A model generated the notes under the pieces. That model saw only the letters and a program-made list of their open reading frames with translations, did no database searches and was not told where the DNA came from. A program made the position numbers and the translations under genes. Positions 6,039-8,785 of a stretch of 8,785 nucleotides of DNA are shown in pieces. Source of the stretch: Tidjanibacter sp. (lineage in GTDB: Bacteria > Bacteroidota > Bacteroidia > Bacteroidales > Rikenellaceae). Numbering within the stretch: the first letter of the stretch is position 1; the number at the start of each line of letters is the position of its first letter. The stretch spans positions 1-8,785 of the forward strand of contig JAFYRC010000300.1 in the NCBI GenBank assembly GCA_017547065.1, given 5' to 3'.

Positions 6039-6052
6039 TAGTTGTTAGTTGT
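6039..6052 (+). repeat. two-unit 7-bp tandem repeat
   Basis: TAGTTGT occurs twice in a row, followed by a related CGGTG, in the 38-nt gap between the GH31-like gene and cysQ. The unit has the same length as the GACGGTT tract at 1708-1742, and it too sits just past a minus-strand gene. Two copies alone are weak evidence. Confidence 0.35.
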
Positions 6053-6067
6053 CGGTGTTTTGGTGGC

Positions 6068-7645
6068 CTAATTCACGGCCTCAAATATGGCAATGTCGCC
6101 ACTGCCCACGGTTACATCAATAACCCTGGGGCCCTTGATTTTACGCCCCGTGGAATCCTTCCACTTACCCTTTGGTAGGCGCACCATGCGGCTCTCGCCA
6201 CTGGTGATTACGGGCGCTACGAGATAGCGGTTGCCAATCATATATTCGTCCTTGCAATTGGTAAAACCGGTGCGAGGAAATTGGTATTCGAGGTGGCGGA
6301 TGATGGGCTCGGCGGTGTTTACCGACTCCTTGGCTAGTGAGAGGATGTAGGGGCCCAACTCGCTACGCAGGGCGAGCATCTTATCCACAGCGGCGGTGTC
6401 CGCAAGGCTCCACACGGCATAGGGTACAATGGCCACGGGGAGCAACAAGGAGGCCTGGGCGGTGCGCAGGATGAGAGCCTCGTCTGCCTTACCCTTGCTG
6501 GGGGTGAAGTTGAGGTCGGCGGCGATGCATGTGCGGGTGTAGCCGAGCACGGATGCATCAATGGCTGTTTCGAGGGTCATTTCCAGAGCCTTCCAAGTGT
6601 AGGTGCGTATGGGCGATACGGAGCTCACCACACTACCCAGCTGGGTGTTCGTGGGGGTCGAGTAGATTGCCACGTTGAGCCCCTCCGACACGCTATGCCA
6701 AGCAGTGAGGAAGTGTTCCAGGCCGTGGCTGTCGTGCTTGTAGAGTGGGAGTGCATCGAGGCAGTCGAAGTAGAAACCGTCCACGCCAAGATCCGTTTGG
6801 AGGGCTTTGAGCGAGGTGTTGAGCTCTTGCACGACCTCGTCGGTCAGCGAGCGGCAGGCGGTATAGCCGAGGCGACTTTCGAATACAATGGGAGTGCCCC
6901 TCTTGTCGGTCATCAGGCGCCCCTCTTTCAGGCTCCTACGGTAGCCTCTACCTGCGGCAGGTACGTATGGTGTTACGGTGAGCATGACCTTCCAGCCCTT
7001 GCCGTGGAGATCCTCAATGAGTGCCTCGGGGGTGGGGTAGGCCTCGGCGTCGAAGGTGAAGGTGCCGGTGGCGCTACGCCAACCTTGTGGCAGCAGAATG
7101 GTGCCCTTGGGGGCGTTACGCCTTTGGAGCATTTCGGCAAAGTCGGCAACGTCCTGCTGGGTGTAGAGAATCGACTCGGGACCACCGAGCTCATAGATGG
7201 GCGCGCTGAACAGCATCTCGTCGGCAGCAATGGCCTTGGGCGGGAAGTTTTTGTGACAACACATCAGATAGGCCTCCCTAAGCGAACGCCCGGCCTTCTC
7301 CACGATTGGTTTTGTGTCGGCAGGTGTGCCATTGGGCGACACGGAACTGACAACAAATTTTGCTCCGTCGAAGGTGACCATCAGCGGGGTGGAGCTCCAC
7401 ACGTAGCGTCCGCGGCTGGAAAGCATAATATCGGCGTGGTAGGTGGCCGGCGAGCAGTCGGCCGTGTTGAGAGTGAAGGGAGCAGAGAAGGGAAGTGCAA
7501 CCTTGTCGGTATCCACCACAAGGCCCCACCATTTCTCGCCCTTTATGGGTTTGATTTCGGTAGATTGTGCGCTCTGTGCCAGGGAGGTCGTAGCCCCTGC
7601 GAGCAACAAAGAAAAGAGGAGTATGTATTTTCTTACAATGTTCAC
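6068..7645 (-). CDS. secreted GH31-like (alpha-glucosidase/alpha-galactosidase clan) protein with altered active-site motifs
   Basis: A 525-residue protein with an N-terminal signal peptide (MNIVRKYILLFSLLLAGATTSLA, probable cleavage near 23-24), so it acts in the periplasm or outside. After a beta-rich N-terminal domain comes a GH31-type barrel. TQQDVADFAEMLQRRNAPKG at 162-181 leads into a strand, GWKVMLTVTPYV at 217-228 is the conserved strand-loop, and GVDGFYFDCLDA at 287-298 aligns with the nucleophile segment (FKFDAGE in the family), giving D294 as candidate nucleophile. A C-terminal beta domain closes the protein with YLVAPVI and a GKWKDSTG turn. Oddities: the usual IDDGW is LLPQGW (184-189), and the acid/base aspartate expected about five residues before W351 is absent (SPIRTYTW). 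It may be a divergent hydrolase or a carbohydrate-binding pseudoenzyme. A substrate cannot be called. It is the first gene of a likely unit with cysQ. Confidence 0.8.
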   Translation of the reverse strand: MNIVRKYILLFSLLLAGATTSLAQSAQSTEIKPIKGEKWWGLVVDTDKVALPFSAPFTLNTADCSPATYHADIMLSSRGRYVWSSTPLMVTFDGAKFVVSSVSPNGTPADTKPIVEKAGRSLREAYLMCCHKNFPPKAIAADEMLFSAPIYELGGPESILYTQQDVADFAEMLQRRNAPKGTILLPQGWRSATGTFTFDAEAYPTPEALIEDLHGKGWKVMLTVTPYVPAAGRGYRRSLKEGRLMTDKRGTPIVFESRLGYTACRSLTDEVVQELNTSLKALQTDLGVDGFYFDCLDALPLYKHDSHGLEHFLTAWHSVSEGLNVAIYSTPTNTQLGSVVSSVSPIRTYTWKALEMTLETAIDASVLGYTRTCIAADLNFTPSKGKADEALILRTAQASLLLPVAIVPYAVWSLADTAAVDKMLALRSELGPYILSLAKESVNTAEPIIRHLEYQFPRTGFTNCKDEYMIGNRYLVAPVITSGESRMVRLPKGKWKDSTGRKIKGPRVIDVTVGSGDIAIFEAVN

Positions 7646-7723
7646 TTTGGATATATTTTGTCAGGTCATCCCATTGACCACTTAAAGGTAGGGATAATTT
7701 TCCACATAACGAAATTTTCGCCG

Positions 7724-7731
7724 CAAAATTA
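7724..7731 (-). promoter_or_regulatory. probable promoter of the GH31-like gene, -7 element
   Basis: The minus strand reads TAATTTTG, matching TAnnTTTG, about 80 nt upstream of the ATG at 7645. It is embedded in the inverted repeat AATTTT-CGCCGC-AAAATT (7713-7730), which could be an operator or a chance AT palindrome. A convincing -33 element was not found. Confidence 0.5.
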
Positions 7732-7759
7732 CTCTTTTTCCCCAAAGGGAAATCATTTG

Positions 7760-7793
7760 TTTTCGGTTTTGCGAAAAAAGAGTCCTAATAGGA
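7760..7793 (-). terminator. possible weak terminator after the receiver-like gene
   Basis: On the minus strand the palindrome TCCTATTAGGA (7793-7783) covers the TAG stop of the receiver-like gene and is followed by CTC and six T. A second perfect 6-bp inverted repeat (TTTTCG/CGAAAA, 7760-7765 and 7772-7777) comes directly after. The stems are short and AT-rich, so termination may be partial, with some read-through into the GH31-like gene. Confidence 0.35.
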
Positions 7794-8222
7794 GAGTTTT
7801 TGCGCCACGGAGAACATTGTTTTTTCCCTCTGCGTGGAGAGGATTTGCGACACTTTACGGTGGAGTCGGCGGGTGCTCACGGGGAGTGACAAAACCTCCT
7901 TTGCGCCACCACACAAAAGGGCTACGGTGAGCCTCTCTGCAAGGGCCTCGTCGGGTTCGTTAAGGAGGACAATGAGAGGGGTGTTGAGTCCCTCGGAACG
8001 CATCTTTTGGGGGAGTGGTTGAGGCTCTATGAGCGACCAAGCAAAGGTGGTGATAATCAGGTCGTAAGGAGTGGTTAGGGCGAGCCTTTGGAACTCCTCG
8101 GGAGAGTGTGCAAGGGCCATCTCCGCGCGGGTGTCGGACAGCAGGGTTGCGAGTTGCAGAAGGGTCTTGCCGTTGTTGTCGGCAAGCAGGATGTGGGGCT
8201 TCGGGATGAGTGAAATTTTCAT
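7785..8222 (-). CDS. degenerate response-regulator receiver-like protein, stand-alone
   Basis: A 145-residue protein whose whole length fits one receiver-like alpha/beta fold: strand HILLADNN (10-17), strand YDLIITTF (53-60), strand TPLIVLLN (81-88) and strand-turn GAKEVLSLPVS (106-116), then a terminal helix. No output domain is present. Every residue that makes a receiver work is altered: the acidic pair is D15-N16, the phospho-acceptor position is T59 instead of Asp, the switch Thr/Ser is L87, and the lysine before the conserved proline is L113. It therefore should not be phosphorylated in the normal way and may act as a fixed-state partner. The ATG at 8222 is preferred because the upstream extension from a GTG at 8282 does not look like protein of this family. 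No histidine kinase or DNA-binding gene is adjacent. It is divergent from rplU. Fold assignment is by eye. Confidence 0.7.
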   Translation of the reverse strand: MKISLIPKPHILLADNNGKTLLQLATLLSDTRAEMALAHSPEEFQRLALTTPYDLIITTFAWSLIEPQPLPQKMRSEGLNTPLIVLLNEPDEALAERLTVALLCGGAKEVLSLPVSTRRLHRKVSQILSTQREKTMFSVAQKLSY

Positions 8223-8317
8223 TGCGCTGGGGTGCCATTTGAGGCCATCGCTAACCACCAAAAAGCAGACCAAAACACCCACCTCCGAAAAAGAAAACTG
8301 AAAAAAGAGCGGAAGGT

Positions 8318-8348
8318 TTTGTAGATAAGAAAATTATGACTACATTTG
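8318..8348 (+). promoter_or_regulatory. rplU-rpmA promoter, Bacteroidetes sigma-ABfr type
   Basis: A full match to the phylum consensus: -33 TTTG at 8318-8321, a 19-nt spacer, and -7 TACATTTG at 8341-8348 (TAnnTTTG). The start codon is 33 nt downstream. The leader is AT-rich and lacks a Shine-Dalgarno, as is common for ribosomal-protein genes here. This is the best promoter in the window. Confidence 0.8.
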
Positions 8349-8381
8349 CGGGCTAATTAGCACTAAATTAATTTATAAACT

Positions 8382-8696
8382 ATGTACGTAATAGTAGAAA
8401 TCGCAGGCCAACAGTTTAAGGCTGAGAAAGGTAGGAAGCTCTACGTAAACCGTCTCCACGAGGACGTAGATGCCTCGGTGAGCTTCGACAAAGTCCTGCT
8501 GGTAGACAACGACGGTCAGGTTTTGGTAGGCACACCTGTTGTAGAAGGTGCCTCTGTAAAAGCTAAAGTTCTTCGCCACTTGCGCGACGACAAAGTTCTT
8601 GTTTTCAAGAAAAAACGTCGTAAAGGCTATCAGAAACTGAACGGTCACCGTCAGTACCTGAGCCAGGTGGTAATCGAGGACATTATTGTTGCATAA
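8382..8696 (+). CDS. rplU: 50S ribosomal protein L21
   Basis: A 104-residue large-subunit protein that binds 23S rRNA. The N-terminus MYVIVEIAGQQFKAEKG is the standard L21 start. The basic C-terminal segment KKKRRKGYQKLNGHRQYLSQVVI at about 76-98 is the RNA-binding signature region (KRRK...GHRQ). Length is normal (about 100-105). It is followed 17 nt later by rpmA, the order found in most bacteria, and the pair is probably co-transcribed from the promoter at 8318-8348. Confidence 0.97.
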   Translation: MYVIVEIAGQQFKAEKGRKLYVNRLHEDVDASVSFDKVLLVDNDGQVLVGTPVVEGASVKAKVLRHLRDDKVLVFKKKRRKGYQKLNGHRQYLSQVVIEDIIVA

Positions 8697-8713
8697 CTTA
8701 AAATTCACAGACA

Positions 8714-8785
8714 ATGGCACACAAGAAAGGTGTAGGTAGTTCAAAGAACGGCCGTGAGTCGGAGAGCAAACGACTCGGCGTAAAA
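8714..8785 (+). CDS. rpmA: 50S ribosomal protein L27 (5' part only)
   Basis: Only the first 24 codons are inside the window. The start MAHKKGVGSSKNGRESESKR is the L27 N-terminus, whose flexible tail reaches toward the peptidyl-transferase centre. It begins directly with MAHKKG, without the cleavable extension seen in Firmicutes. The reading frame is open to the edge. Confidence 0.95.
   Translation, partial: MAHKKGVGSSKNGRESESKRLGVK

Noticed and set aside
6695..7930. 411-codon open frame on the plus strand
   Set aside because: It lies opposite the GH31-like gene and continues past it into intergenic DNA and the opposite receiver-like gene. The translation shows no recognisable domain, and the minus-strand protein has clear family motifs and a signal peptide.
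8223..8282. GTG start extending the receiver-like protein by 20 residues
   Set aside because: The GGAGG there overlaps the GTG itself and cannot serve it; the added residues do not belong to a receiver fold.

Overview
The window looks like a chromosomal segment of a moderately GC-rich member of the Bacteroidetes, most likely order Bacteroidales and possibly near Alistipes. This is inference. It rests on promoters matching the Bacteroidetes form (TTTG, about 19 nt, TAnnTTTG; clearest before rplU), scarce Shine-Dalgarno sequences, and genes typical of the order: an RsmF-type methylase, a small deoxynucleoside kinase, a bacterial GH3 protein, TrkA and CysQ. No phage, integrase, transposase, CRISPR array, tRNA or rRNA was seen.

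Left block, minus strand, read right to left: trkA (K+ uptake regulator), a GH3-family acyl-adenylating enzyme 43 nt behind it, a deoxynucleoside kinase after a 207-nt gap filled by a structured repeat and a 7-bp tandem repeat, and an rRNA cytosine-C5 methylase that runs off the left edge. The middle holds one small plus-strand gene for a cysteine-rich, single-pass membrane protein. It diverges from trkA with overlapping promoter elements and ends in a strong symmetrical terminator that contains its own stop codon.

Right block, minus strand: a short protein shaped like a response-regulator receiver but lacking the phosphorylation residues, then a secreted GH31-like glycosidase homologue with eroded catalytic motifs, then cysQ, probably in one unit with the GH31 gene. 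These converge on the central terminator. The right edge begins the divergent ribosomal unit rplU-rpmA.

The genes are mainly housekeeping (rRNA modification, nucleotide salvage, potassium homeostasis, nucleotide or sulfur phosphatase, ribosome) mixed with three orphans of unclear role. No multi-gene defence or biosynthetic system is visible. The least explained items are a dispersed intergenic repeat whose two copies preserve a two-stem hairpin through paired base changes, the degenerate receiver, the GH31-like protein and the cysteine-rich membrane protein. No gene-free stretch exceeds 300 bases; the longest is 1538-1744.
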